Shown piece after piece: positions 8,531-16,505 of a stretch of 64,000 nt of DNA. The notes beneath the pieces were generated by a model. The model was not told where the DNA came from, searched no databases, and saw only the letters and a list, made by a program, of their open reading frames with translations. The DNA lies in contig NZ_JAENHP010000001.1 of assembly GCF_016834655.1 (NCBI RefSeq), forward strand, positions 496,001-560,000. The letters are read 5' to 3'. Each line of letters starts with the position of its first letter. Positions within the stretch are counted from its first letter, which is position 1. The position numbers were made by a program, and so were the translations under genes. Source of the stretch: Paractinoplanes ovalisporus. GTDB lineage: Bacteria; Actinomycetota; Actinomycetes; Mycobacteriales; Micromonosporaceae.

Positions 8531-9658
8531 ATGGACAGTACCCGCGATTGGCGCTTCCTGGGCTCCGGTGCGAGCGCCTGGTTCGACGCCCCGTCGATGT
8601 CCGCGGGCGCGGCCCTGGTCCGCCGGATCACCACCGCCCAGCCCGACGTCGACCTGCGCCCCGGCGGCCTGCGCGTGCATCTTCTCCAACCTGACGCCGA
8701 ACTGGCGAACTCCATCTCGGCGGCCGCTCACGAACTGGGCCTGACCGCCGACCCGTCCATTCTCCAGACCATGCGGCTCGTGATCGACAGCGCGAACCCC
8801 TCGTCCCTCATGCCGTTCTGGCAGACCGTGCTCGGCGACCCCATTCTGTCGTTCCGCCCGACCCCGTCCACGCCATTGAGCGACCGCCTCCACATCGATG
8901 TGGTCCGCACACCCGACGCGGTTTCGGCGGCCCGGGCCGCAATCGGACAGGAGCCCACCGGCCCGTACGGCGTAGCACTGACCGACACGGAGGGAAACGT
9001 GGTCGATCTGGTCCCCGGAGACAGGCTGACAAAGGACCCGTCCACCGCGGATTGGCAGGTGCTTTTCGCCGCGATGACCTACTACTCGGTCGGCTCGCCC
9101 GAAAAGGCGGCAGAATTGGCGTCGGTTGTCGCCGGTTTGGCCGACAGCGCCGGGCTGCCCCTGATGGTCGACATACGCCCCGACGGCGTCACCATCGACA
9201 GCGGCAAGGACCAATGGGAGAACGGAGAAGGAAACGCCAGGAGCGATTTCGTCGACCTGGCCGCCCGCATCCAGTCGGCCGCCCGAGACCTGAAACTGAC
9301 AGCCGACCTGACCCGCCCACGTTTCATCCAGCTGGGCCTGGCCGCGGTCGACGTCCCCGCGGTGCGCGCCTTCTGGACGGCGGTGCTCAGTTACCAGCCA
9401 GACCCCCGGCAGTTCCTGACCGACATCTTCGACCCGAACCGCCTGAACCCGGTCATGTTCTTCCAGCAGACCGAAAACCACCAGCACCGAAACCGCATCC
9501 ACATCGAGCTCCTGGTCCCCCACGACCAGGCCACCCCGCGCGTAGAGGCAGCCATCGCCGCCGGCGGCCGGCTCATCACCGAGTCCACCCCGAGCCGCCA
9601 TTCCCTGACCGACCCCGAGGGCAACGAGCTCGACATCGTGACGTTCCCCCAGCCGTAG
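8531..9658 (+). CDS. Tandem PCD-like / glyoxalase-like (VOC) protein
   Basis: 375 residues built as a doubled module. Residues 1-75 look like a pterin-4a-carbinolamine-dehydratase-like segment (DWRFLG..., QPDVDLRPGGLRVHL); 80-165 are a VOC-like half ending GVALTDTEGNVVDLVPG; 168-255 repeat the PCD-like pattern (DWQVLFAAMTYYSV..., LPLMVDIRPDGVTI); 263-375 are a second VOC-like half ending HSLTDPEGNELDIVTF. Single PCD-VOC fusions are common in actinobacteria; the order A-B-A-B indicates an internal duplication. The segment boundaries are by eye. Substrate is unknown; the metal-ligand His/Glu set of true glyoxalases is not clear. Confidence 0.7.
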   Translation: MDSTRDWRFLGSGASAWFDAPSMSAGAALVRRITTAQPDVDLRPGGLRVHLLQPDAELANSISAAAHELGLTADPSILQTMRLVIDSANPSSLMPFWQTVLGDPILSFRPTPSTPLSDRLHIDVVRTPDAVSAARAAIGQEPTGPYGVALTDTEGNVVDLVPGDRLTKDPSTADWQVLFAAMTYYSVGSPEKAAELASVVAGLADSAGLPLMVDIRPDGVTIDSGKDQWENGEGNARSDFVDLAARIQSAARDLKLTADLTRPRFIQLGLAAVDVPAVRAFWTAVLSYQPDPRQFLTDIFDPNRLNPVMFFQQTENHQHRNRIHIELLVPHDQATPRVEAAIAAGGRLITESTPSRHSLTDPEGNELDIVTFPQP

Positions 9659-9712
9659 CCGCTTCTGGGCCAGGTCGAAGGTCGATAGCGTCGGCGCACG
9701 TAGGCTCCCGTC

Positions 9713-10432
9713 GTGCTCATAACGCCCTCTGACTATGCCGCCGCCGAGACCGCCCTGGTGAACGCCGCTCGCTCCGCCTTGCGCACAGGCGGCGACGGCA
9801 ACATCCACACCGTCGCGGCCGCCGTCCTGGACGAGGACGACCGCGTCCACGTCGGCCTGAACCTGTACCACTTCACCGGTGGCCCCTGTGCCGAACTGGT
9901 GGCTCTTGCAACGGCCCGCACTGCCGGCGCCCGAGCACCCCGGCTGATCGTTGCGGTCGGCGACGCCGGCCGCGGCGTCCTGGCCCCGTGCGGCCGCGAC
10001 CGCCAGGTGCTCGCCGACTATTACCCGGGTATCCACGTCGTCGTCCCCACCAGCGAGGGCACCCGGATCGAGCCGATCGCCACTCTGCTGCCGCACACCT
10101 ACCAGTGGGAGAACCAGCAAGTACAGCGTCTGCGGTTCCGCGCCAAGCACCTTCCCGCCGTCCGCGACGGAAGCAAACGGATAACGATGCGATTCAACGA
10201 CCCCCTCCAGGTCGGACCGGCGCTGTTGGTGTTCGCATCCGACGACGAGGTGAGCCTGCCCGGGCGCATCACCTCCACCGTCGCCAAGCCCATCGAGAGC
10301 ATCACCGACGACGAGGCCCGCGAAGACGGCTTCACCAGCGCCGCCGACATCCTCCCCGGCTTGCGCGACTACTACCCGGACCTGCAACCGGGCGACGAGA
10401 TCGTGATCGTGCGCTTCGACCTCGACGAGTGA
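9713..10432 (+). CDS. Cytidine deaminase-like domain fused to ASCH domain
   Basis: 239 residues. Residues 1-125 resemble the cytidine/blasticidin-S deaminase fold, with the zinc and proton-shuttle motif GGPCAELVALATA (Cys-Ala-Glu) and the second zinc motif LAPCGRDRQVL. Residues 135-239 look like an ASCH domain (VQRLRFRAKHLPAVRDGSKRITMRF ... PGLRDYYPDLQPGDEIVIVRF). Some ASCH proteins hydrolyse N4-acetylcytidine to cytidine, so a chain doing deacetylation and deamination in pyrimidine salvage is an attractive inference. A nucleobase-antibiotic resistance role is the alternative. GTG 9713 has no strong SD. The gene stands alone. Confidence 0.75.
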   Translation: MLITPSDYAAAETALVNAARSALRTGGDGNIHTVAAAVLDEDDRVHVGLNLYHFTGGPCAELVALATARTAGARAPRLIVAVGDAGRGVLAPCGRDRQVLADYYPGIHVVVPTSEGTRIEPIATLLPHTYQWENQQVQRLRFRAKHLPAVRDGSKRITMRFNDPLQVGPALLVFASDDEVSLPGRITSTVAKPIESITDDEAREDGFTSAADILPGLRDYYPDLQPGDEIVIVRFDLDE

Positions 10433-10514
10433 ACGCTCGCCGCGGCCTGAACGGCAGGACTTCGAAGTGACCTGTTCAAGTGCAGTCAGGCGTGGCACCG
10501 ATGGGCTGAGCGCG

Positions 10515-10706
10515 TCACGGTGCTTCGTCGAGCGTCACCTTGAACGCCGGGCCTGGTCCGAGCGGCTGCCACCCGACGCAGAGTGCCTGACGGATGCCCT
10601 CAGCCACCATGGCCGGGCGAACGGGCGCGCTCGGTAGGCCGAGCCAGTTCCCGAGTTCCAGGTCACGAGGTTGGTGCGTCTCACAGGGAGAGGTCGGGCC
10701 ATTCTC
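10515..10706 (-). pseudogene. Remnant of a short conserved hypothetical gene
   Basis: The last 40 or so codons read NWLGLPSAPVRPAMVAE, then GIRQALCVGWQPLGPGP and AFKVTLDEAP. This end pattern (APVRPxxVAxxIRxAL-GWxPxxPGPAF) is familiar from small actinobacterial proteins of unknown role. Upstream of it the frame becomes low-complexity and has no convincing start with an SD, so I read it as a 5'-decayed gene. It could also be a very short intact gene. Confidence 0.35.
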
Positions 10707-10809
10707 AGGCGTTGCAATAGCTTCGCCCCCGCCCCTTTCCCTGTTGATACGCCTCTTCATTCGACACTCGCGCCAAACGCATGCGCCCGGTATGCGCCGG
10801 AGTGCGGAG

Positions 10810-11010
10810 TCAGCCGCGGGCATTCCTTCGCGCGATGAAGAGGACGCCAACGACCACACCCAGGCCTGAACCTAGCGAGACACCAAGAGGGAGGTTGTCA
10901 AAGAAAACGCCGGCAAGGACGCCGAAGAGAGCGCCGAACGCGACCCAGACCCCGAGATTTGCCCAGATCCCGAGACCTGCGGCGCCGTCGGGAGAGTTGT
11001 TGTTCGTCAT
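10810..11010 (-). CDS. Small two-helix membrane protein
   Basis: 66 residues: MTNNNSPDGAAGLG, then two hydrophobic segments (about 15-33 and 42-58) rich in Gly and Val, ending in a basic tail FIARRNARG. The ATG at 11010 has SD GGGAGAG. The Gly-rich helices with a basic C-terminus suggest a small inner-membrane protein. I do not recognise a family. Neighbours are gene remnants. Confidence 0.6.
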   Translation of the reverse strand: MTNNNSPDGAAGLGIWANLGVWVAFGALFGVLAGVFFDNLPLGVSLGSGLGVVVGVLFIARRNARG

Positions 11011-11190
11011 CGTATCTCTCCCAGGACGCGGGGAAAGGCTGACAAACCGGCGGCCCACCGCGGCGCATGCGCAACCAGCTTCGTCCCGAAGCTATCACCC
11101 GCCATCAATTGGCGAGGCGTTGCCGGGCGCCCGTGGCACATGGAATAGCCGATCATCCGATCGCCTGGCGGCCCAGAACGCCAAACCGCC

Positions 11191-11626
11191 CGGTCGATCA
11201 AGCGACGACGCCGTCCGGCTTCTGTGGTTCCGGCCGATAAGTATTCCGTGGGCCGGCGCGGCGGTGGAGCGGTTCGACGGGGCAGACGATGACCACGATG
11301 TCCACCGGGGCCGGGCGGTGCTGGAGGATATCGTTGATGCGATCTGGTCGCTGCCCGAGTCGGCACAGTTGGCGGAGCTGAACGCAGCCCTGATCGGCAA
11401 ACTCAAGTCGAGCAAGCTGGAGCGGACAGTTCTGCTCGAAGCTCTTGGTTACGCCGGCGCCCTGCCCGCGGGCGGACACCCGAGCTATGCGACAGAGTTC
11501 GTAATGTTCGACGAAGCAAACAGGCGAATGCCCAGCCAGTTCTACAAGAAGGAATGGGCGTACCCCGTGCGGTCCTGGACCGGCGTGGACGGAGTCGATC
11601 CCGCCCGTCTGCCCACTGGTGAATGA
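11191..11626 (+). pseudogene. 5'-truncated conserved hypothetical gene
   Basis: From about 11210 the frame reads like a real protein: LLWFRPISIPWAGAAVERF, AVLEDIVDAIWSLPESAQL, LERTVLLEALGYAGAL, KKEWAYPVRSWTGVDGVDP. I associate the pattern (build to LxxLGYAGIL, then W-YPxxWWTGxDGVDP) with an actinobacterial hypothetical family of about 180-230 residues. No start codon with an SD precedes the conserved part and the upstream frame is not protein-like, so the 5' end appears lost. The C-terminus (ARLPTGE) may also be cut short. Confidence 0.4.
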
Positions 11627-11708
11627 TGGAAGGCAAGGCGCGATTCATTTCCCGCACCGGCATGTCGGCTAACTCTCATGCCGCCGATGTCGCGCATCCC
11701 CGATGACG

Positions 11709-12110
11709 CTACTGCTCGTCTACCCGTGAGTCGCGCGCTTCGTGGGCGACGAGCTCGTCCCATCGCCCGAGAAAGACGGCATCGGCGCCCGGAGGAAGGC
11801 GTTCAACAACCATCGCGACAGCCTCTCGGGCAGTAGCCGCCGGCCCCACGATCTCGCTGCGACTGGGACCGGCAACTCGGTAGGCGCCGCCCTTGACCGG
11901 CTCGATGTACGGAATGTCCCAGCCCCAGGGCCACTCGGTGCAGCGGCTGAAATGCAGTTCGCCCATGCCGGTCCAAGGGAAGAGCCGTCGCAAGCGAGGC
12001 TCTGAGTGGGCCGCCTCCAGCAGATCAAGACGCACTCGCCCATCGTCGCGGACCGCTAGCCAGCCCGCCGCGACCACGGCCTCCACCATCGACGTCATCG
12101 ATGCCATCAT
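11709..12110 (-). CDS. DUF6193-like protein
   Basis: 133 residues. The core LLEAAHSEPRLRRLFPWTG, LHFSRCTEWPWGWDIPYIEP and YRVAGPSR match the C-terminal part of the family recalled as DUF6193, labelled as a natural-product-biosynthesis-associated family in some databases. Full members are longer, so this is either a short member or N-terminally trimmed. ATG 12110 is the first of four nearby in-frame ATGs; none has a clear SD. There is no biosynthetic cluster here, so the function remains open. Confidence 0.55.
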   Translation of the reverse strand: MMASMTSMVEAVVAAGWLAVRDDGRVRLDLLEAAHSEPRLRRLFPWTGMGELHFSRCTEWPWGWDIPYIEPVKGGAYRVAGPSRSEIVGPAATAREAVAMVVERLPPGADAVFLGRWDELVAHEARDSRVDEQ

Positions 12111-12308
12111 GCCGGAGGCCGCGCTCTGTCGGCCATGCACATCACCGGTCCCGTGCGTTCCGCCGCAGAATTCTGAAGACGGTGAGCGCGCGACGATCAG
12201 GTTCACCCATTTGCCGCCGTCCGCGCGCTCTTGGCGTGAAGCTTCAAGGTGACCCACAGCGACCTAGCGCTTCTATCTGGTCGGCGCTCGTGCGGAGCAG
12301 TCCGTTGA

Positions 12309-12659
12309 TCAGTTCAGCTCGCTCAGCGCCGCTCTGGCCAAGCTCCGGACGCGGTCCCACTCTTCGCGAGCCAACGCATCGACGCTCCACAGCTCGGCAT
12401 TGTGGTCGCCGCTCATGGCATCGAGCTGAGCGTCCAGACGCCGGAGTGCCGCCAGGGCAGCGGCATTCAGCCAGCCGAGTTCGACGAAGGCAGGCACGAG
12501 CTGGAAGCCATCGTCGAAGTCGAGAGCCAGTTCGTCAAGCAGCTGAGCGGTTTCGGTGGACAGCCGGGAGATCCAAGCAGCCTGCGCATCAGCCGGCAAG
12601 CCAAGGGCGGCGAGGCTCCGCACGAAGCTCACGAGCTGTCTCGGACTCATCTCGGCCAT
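12309..12659 (-). CDS. Small acidic helical protein of unknown function
   Basis: 116 residues, predicted mostly helical and acidic in the centre: SPRQLVSFVRSLAALGLPAD, LLDELALDFDDGFQLVP, WLNAAALAALRRLDAQLD, AELWSVDALAREEWDRVRSL. The layout (FDDGFQLxPxFVExGWL ... MSGxxNAELW) recurs in short actinobacterial proteins that sit beside polymorphic toxins as presumed immunity proteins. No toxin gene is visible within 5 kb, so that role is only a possibility. ATG 12659 was preferred over 12650 and over an upstream unstructured extension. Confidence 0.55.
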   Translation of the reverse strand: MAEMSPRQLVSFVRSLAALGLPADAQAAWISRLSTETAQLLDELALDFDDGFQLVPAFVELGWLNAAALAALRRLDAQLDAMSGDHNAELWSVDALAREEWDRVRSLARAALSELN

Positions 12660-12728
12660 CCGGCCAAGACTACGACTTGGCCCGTACGCACGTTCTGATT
12701 GCACGCTGATCTGCCGCGAGTCGCATGC

Positions 12729-12917
12729 CTACGTCGGAAACTTGCGCCAACCCAGCGGTCGAGCCATGACGATGAGCAAGGTTCCCAGCGGACCCCAGAG
12801 GCTGGGCACGAACCACGGCCGGTGATCCAGACTCTTGCGGCGAACGAGCCACTGGTTCAGGCGATAGAAGACGGCGATAGTCGCCACCCACGCCAAGAGG
12901 ACCAAGATGTCTTTCAA
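12729..12917 (-). CDS. Small membrane protein, TTG start
   Basis: 62 residues with two hydrophobic segments (about 3-20 and 38-53) separated by a basic loop NQWLVRRKSLDHRP. The start is TTG at 12917; an ideal SD (AGGAGGT, 6 nt spacing) makes it convincing despite the rare codon. The layout fits a hairpin-type inner-membrane protein. I do not recognise a family. Confidence 0.6.
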   Translation of the reverse strand: MKDILVLLAWVATIAVFYRLNQWLVRRKSLDHRPWFVPSLWGPLGTLLIVMARPLGWRKFPT

Positions 12918-13292
12918 CGCCCCACCTCCTGGCTCCAGATCATCGGGACTTTAGCTCCAAGAGGTCGAGATGACCTTCCACTCTTCGGCTGACGTAGCCG
13001 TCAGATGTCGGGCGCGAGGCGCACGTACTTTTCTTCCACAGGTCGCGCGGATGGCTGGGGCCGCCGAGTGTGCTCAGCAGCGTGGATCCGTTGGGACGAG
13101 AGCGCTCGATCACCGCGAGGGGTTCGCTACAGCGCCGATCAACGACCGGCGGTGCCCACGGCTTACGGCTGGTCCTGTTTGCAGTCGTGATGGGCCATCC
13201 GGGTGTGAAGCCAAGGCAGCCCGCACCGGTTGATCATCGAGACCAACTCATCCCCAGCGCCTACCCCATCAGGGCCGATCAAATGGTCGCGG
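12918..13292. other. 375-bp gene-free stretch
   Basis: Open frames here lack SDs, start codons near protein-like sequence, or recognisable motifs in either direction. Base composition is somewhat less GC-rich than the neighbouring genes. No hairpin or repeat was noticed. It separates the orphan-gene pocket from the DeoR-controlled locus. Confidence 0.4.
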
Positions 13293-14066
13293 CTACTCGG
13301 CGACCAGGACCTCGACTCCGGTACGGCGGATTTCCTCTACGCCGGAAGGGTCGGCGGTTGTGTCGGTTACGAGCAGGGATACGTCGGTGATGGGGCAGAT
13401 GCCGGCCAGGCAGGTTTTGCCGATTTTGGAACCGTCGGCGACGACGATCACGCGGCCGGCTCGGCGGATCATGGTGGCGTTGGTGTTGGCCTCGATCTCG
13501 TCGTGAGTGGTCAGGCCGCCTCGGGCGCTGATGCCATCGACGCCTACGACGGCCACGGCCATGTTGAGGCCCTGCAAGGCGTGGTCGGCGATCGGACCTA
13601 CGAGTTCGTAGGACTGGGTGCGGGAGACGCCGCCGGTCATTATGAGCTTCAAGCGGGGACGCAGTGCGAGCTCGCCCGCGATGTTCAGCGCGTTCGTCAC
13701 CACGGTCAGATCCACGCGGTCGGCCAGCAAGCGCGCCAGCAGGTGCGTGGTTGTGCCGCCGGTGAGGCCCAGCGTCAATGGGCCTTTCGGCAGCAGCCGG
13801 GCCACGGCCCGGGCGATCAGCGCCTTCTCCTCACGGTGCTGGCCCACGCGGTAGCGCACCGGCAACTCGTACGCGACGTCGACGGCGACCGCGCCTCCGT
13901 GCGTACGGGAAAGGAGCCTTTGATCTTCGAGGACCTGCAAGTCGCGGCGGATGGTTGCCGGGGACACGTGGAACTCGTCCGCCAGCTGGCCGGCGTCTAC
14001 CGAACCGCTGCCGGACAGCCGCTCGAGGATGGCCGAGACCCGGTCGGCCCGGCGGAGCGTGGACAT
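13293..14066 (-). CDS. DeoR-family sugar-operon repressor
   Basis: 257 residues. N-terminal DeoR helix-turn-helix (RRADRVSAILERLSGSGSV, HVSPATIRRDLQVLEDQRLL, SRTHGGAVA) followed by the DeoRC sensor domain with the phosphosugar-binding loop LTGGTTTHLLARLL and the region GVDGISARGGLTTHDEIEA. Family members are usually released from DNA by a phosphorylated sugar, and the AgaR/GatR branch is suggested by the linked SIS gene. It is divergent from the GH4 gene. A 17-bp element between them (14123-14139) recurs in inverted orientation upstream of the SIS gene, so it likely controls the whole locus. Confidence 0.9.
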   Translation of the reverse strand: MSTLRRADRVSAILERLSGSGSVDAGQLADEFHVSPATIRRDLQVLEDQRLLSRTHGGAVAVDVAYELPVRYRVGQHREEKALIARAVARLLPKGPLTLGLTGGTTTHLLARLLADRVDLTVVTNALNIAGELALRPRLKLIMTGGVSRTQSYELVGPIADHALQGLNMAVAVVGVDGISARGGLTTHDEIEANTNATMIRRAGRVIVVADGSKIGKTCLAGICPITDVSLLVTDTTADPSGVEEIRRTGVEVLVAE

Positions 14067-14122
14067 GGCAACCCCCGAGGCAGGCACACGACCGGAAGGA
14101 CTGATCAAACGCGCAGTCAAGA

Positions 14123-14139
14123 TAGTTCGTTTCCAAGCG
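14123..14139 (+). promoter_or_regulatory. Candidate DeoR operator 1
   Basis: TAGTTCGTTTCCAAGCG lies in the divergent DeoR/GH4 gap and matches the reverse complement of 15574-15590 at 13 of 17 positions (core TCGTTTCNNAGCG). Recurrence at the two divergent or internal promoters of one locus supports an operator; the binding protein is inferred. Confidence 0.45.
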
Positions 14140-14189
14140 ATTCGCCAAGCAGTCTTGTGCGAATGTGAGCGCCGTCGAACAATCCGGAC

Positions 14190-15482
14190 ATGACGGTGAT
14201 CGCTTTTCTGGGCGCCGGCAGCGTGGTGTTCACCCGCGAACTGCTGGCCGACATCCTGTCCTTCGACGAGCTGCGCGGCGTCACTCTGGCCCTGCACGAC
14301 ATAGACCCCGAGCGACTGGAGACGGCCGGGCTGATCGCCCGCCGCACCGCCGAGCAGCTGGGCGCCACGCCCGAGATCACGACGAGCCTGGACCGGCGGC
14401 GTGCCCTCGACGGCGCCGACTTCGTCATCAACTCGATCCAGGTCGGCATGTACGAGGCGACCGTCCGGGACTTCGAGATTCCGGCCAAGTACGGGCTGCG
14501 CCAGACGATCGCGGACACACTTGGCGTGGGTGGCATCTTCCGCGCGCTGCGGACCTTTCCGGTGCTCGACGGGATCGCGGCCGACATGCTCGAACTCTGT
14601 CCCGATGCGTGGTTGCTCAACTACACCAACCCGATGGCGATGAACGTCGCGTACCTGGCGGCGACGGCGCCGGATCTGAGGGTCGCCGGGCTTTGTCACT
14701 CGGTTTTCTGGACGGTGCATGATCTCGCCGATCTCCTGGAGGTGCCTCTGGACGAGGTGGACTACACGGGCGCCGGGGTGAACCATCAGGCGTGGCTGCT
14801 ACGCCTGGAGCACCGGGGCGAGTCACTGTATCCGCGGCTGGACGAGAAGCTCGAAGGTTATCCACAGCTCCGACGTCGTGTGCGAATGGACATGTACAAG
14901 CGGCTCGGCTACTTCCCGACGGAGACGAGCGAGCACTCGTCGGAGTACGTGCCGTGGTACCTGCACCACGACGACGAGATCGCGCGGCTGCGCATCCCGG
15001 TTGGCGACTATCTGGGCATCAGCGCCGACAACGTGACCGAGTATCACGAGACGCGACGCGCGCTGCTGGCCGGCGAGCCGCTCGACCTGACGCGTGAGGC
15101 GACGGAGTACGCGCCGCAGGTCATCCACAGCATGGTCACCGGTGAGCGGCGCCGCATCCACGCCAATGTCCCCAACCGTGGCCTGATCAGCAACCTTCCT
15201 GAGGGGTACGCCGTGGAGGTCCCGTGCGTGGTCGACCGTCTCGGTCTACGTCCCGAACGTGTCGGCGCCCTGCCGCCGCAATGCGCCGCGCTCAACCGTT
15301 CGTTTGTGAGCGTCGGGCAGCTGACCGTGCAGGCCGCGCTCACCGGCGATGCGCGCATGGTGCGTCAGGCCGCGATGGTCGACCCGAACACCGCGGCCAC
15401 GCTGACCGTCGACCAGATCTGGGAGCTGTGCGACGAGCTCACCGCCGCGCACGGCGAGCTGATTCCGGCCGCGCTGCGATGA
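14190..15482 (+). CDS. Glycoside hydrolase family 4 (alpha-galactosidase/alpha-glucosidase type)
   Basis: 430 residues. GH4 enzymes cleave glycosides by an oxidation-elimination mechanism needing NAD+ and Mn2+. Seen: N-terminal Rossmann nucleotide site IAFLGAGSVVFTRELL; the acidic end of strand 2 in ALHDIDPERL; NYTNPMAMN; the metal-binding Cys/His segment GLCHSVFWT; and GVNHQAWLL. Length matches the MelA-like branch, which acts on unphosphorylated alpha-galactosides or related sugars; the exact sugar cannot be told. It is the first gene of the DeoR-linked locus, 119 bp upstream of the SIS gene, which has its own promoter. Confidence 0.9.
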   Translation: MTVIAFLGAGSVVFTRELLADILSFDELRGVTLALHDIDPERLETAGLIARRTAEQLGATPEITTSLDRRRALDGADFVINSIQVGMYEATVRDFEIPAKYGLRQTIADTLGVGGIFRALRTFPVLDGIAADMLELCPDAWLLNYTNPMAMNVAYLAATAPDLRVAGLCHSVFWTVHDLADLLEVPLDEVDYTGAGVNHQAWLLRLEHRGESLYPRLDEKLEGYPQLRRRVRMDMYKRLGYFPTETSEHSSEYVPWYLHHDDEIARLRIPVGDYLGISADNVTEYHETRRALLAGEPLDLTREATEYAPQVIHSMVTGERRRIHANVPNRGLISNLPEGYAVEVPCVVDRLGLRPERVGALPPQCAALNRSFVSVGQLTVQAALTGDARMVRQAAMVDPNTAATLTVDQIWELCDELTAAHGELIPAALR

Positions 15483-15536
15483 GCACCCAAGCAAAAACAC
15501 GCGCTGCGAGGAACGACCCGCGAAACGAAACGCGCA

Positions 15537-15593
15537 CTCAGAAATGTTCGTTTGTTGCTCGAATCTTGTTAAGCGCTCAGAAACGAGCATAAT
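15537..15593 (+). promoter_or_regulatory. Promoter with DeoR operator in the spacer, likely leaderless
   Basis: A -35-like TTGTTA (15566-15571) and a -10-like CATAAT (15588-15593) are spaced 16 bp, and the element CGCTCAGAAACGAGCAT (15574-15590) fills the spacer. CTCAGAAA also occurs at 15537-15544, 39 bp upstream. The ATG at 15602 is only 9 bp after the -10, so the transcript may be leaderless. Occupancy of the spacer element would block RNA polymerase. Confidence 0.45.
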
Positions 15594-15601
15594 CCGCAGA
15601 C

Positions 15602-16483
15602 ATGAATGCGACGTCCGCCGAGATCGCCAGCCAGCCGGACGTGTGGGCCCGGGCCATCTCCGAGCACACCGATCCGGGCCGACGCGAGCTGGCGGCCCCG
15701 GGTGAGCGAATGCTCATCCTCGGCTGCGGAACGTCCTGGTTCGTCGCGCAGAGCCTCGCCGAACTGCGCGAGCAGGCGGGGCTCGGCGAGACGGACGCTG
15801 TCTGCGCCTCCGAGTACCGGCCGCGTCGCCGTTATGACCGGGTGGTTGCCATCACCCGGTCGGGCACGTCGACCGAGGTGCTCGAGGCCCTGCGTCAGGT
15901 GCCGGCGGGCACGCGCCGGGTCGCGGTCACCGCGGTCGAGGGCGAACCCGTCGACGACCTGACCGATGCGCGGATTCTGCTCGATTACGCCGATGAGCGC
16001 AGCGTCGTGCAGACCCGCTATCCCACCACTGTGCTCACCTTGGCGCGCGCCATGTTCGGGCACGCCACCGATTCGCTCATCGCCGACGGACTCGAAGCGC
16101 TCACCATGCCTCTGCCCGCCGACCCGGCCACGATCGACCATCTGGTGTTCCTCGGTACGGGGTGGACGGTCGGACTCGCGCACGAAGCCGCGCTCAAAGT
16201 GCGCGAGGCCGCGCAGGCCCACTCCGAGTCGTATCCCGCCATGGATTTCCGGCACGGGCCGGTCGCCGTGGCCGGGTCCCGCAGCCTCGTCTGGTCGCTC
16301 GGTGAGGTGCCGGCCGGCCTGGACGACGTGGCTCGGGGCGCGGGCGCCACCGCGTACCGGAACTCTCTTGATCCGCTTGCTCAGCTGCTGCTCGTCCAGC
16401 GTTTCGCGCTGGCCCTGGCCGACCACCGCGGCCTCGACCCCGACCGTCCGAGACTGCTCACCCGATCCGTCGTCCTCACGTAA
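15602..16483 (+). CDS. SIS-domain sugar isomerase/deaminase (AgaS-like)
   Basis: 293 residues with two SIS domains. The first has the phosphosugar loop ILGCGTSWFVAQSLAE and AITRSGTSTEVLEAL; the second has VFLGTGWTVGLAHEAALK and the segment AHSESYPAMDFRHGPVAVAG typical of GlmS/AgaS-type proteins. It lacks the glutaminase half of GlmS. The likely job is isomerisation with deamination of an amino-sugar phosphate. Linkage to GH4, a sugar ABC transporter and DeoR points to import and catabolism of an amino-sugar-containing glycoside. Confidence 0.85.
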   Translation: MNATSAEIASQPDVWARAISEHTDPGRRELAAPGERMLILGCGTSWFVAQSLAELREQAGLGETDAVCASEYRPRRRYDRVVAITRSGTSTEVLEALRQVPAGTRRVAVTAVEGEPVDDLTDARILLDYADERSVVQTRYPTTVLTLARAMFGHATDSLIADGLEALTMPLPADPATIDHLVFLGTGWTVGLAHEAALKVREAAQAHSESYPAMDFRHGPVAVAGSRSLVWSLGEVPAGLDDVARGAGATAYRNSLDPLAQLLLVQRFALALADHRGLDPDRPRLLTRSVVLT

Positions 16484-16505
16484 ACCGCTACGGAGGTGCC
16501 ACGAG

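Noticed and set aside
11709..12110. DUF6193 protein as sign of natural-product biosynthesis
   Set aside because: The family label is an association; no partner genes are present here.
12970..13290. Possible small genes on the + strand in the gap before DeoR
   Set aside because: No SD, no protein-like composition, and the frames continue into the antisense of the DeoR gene.
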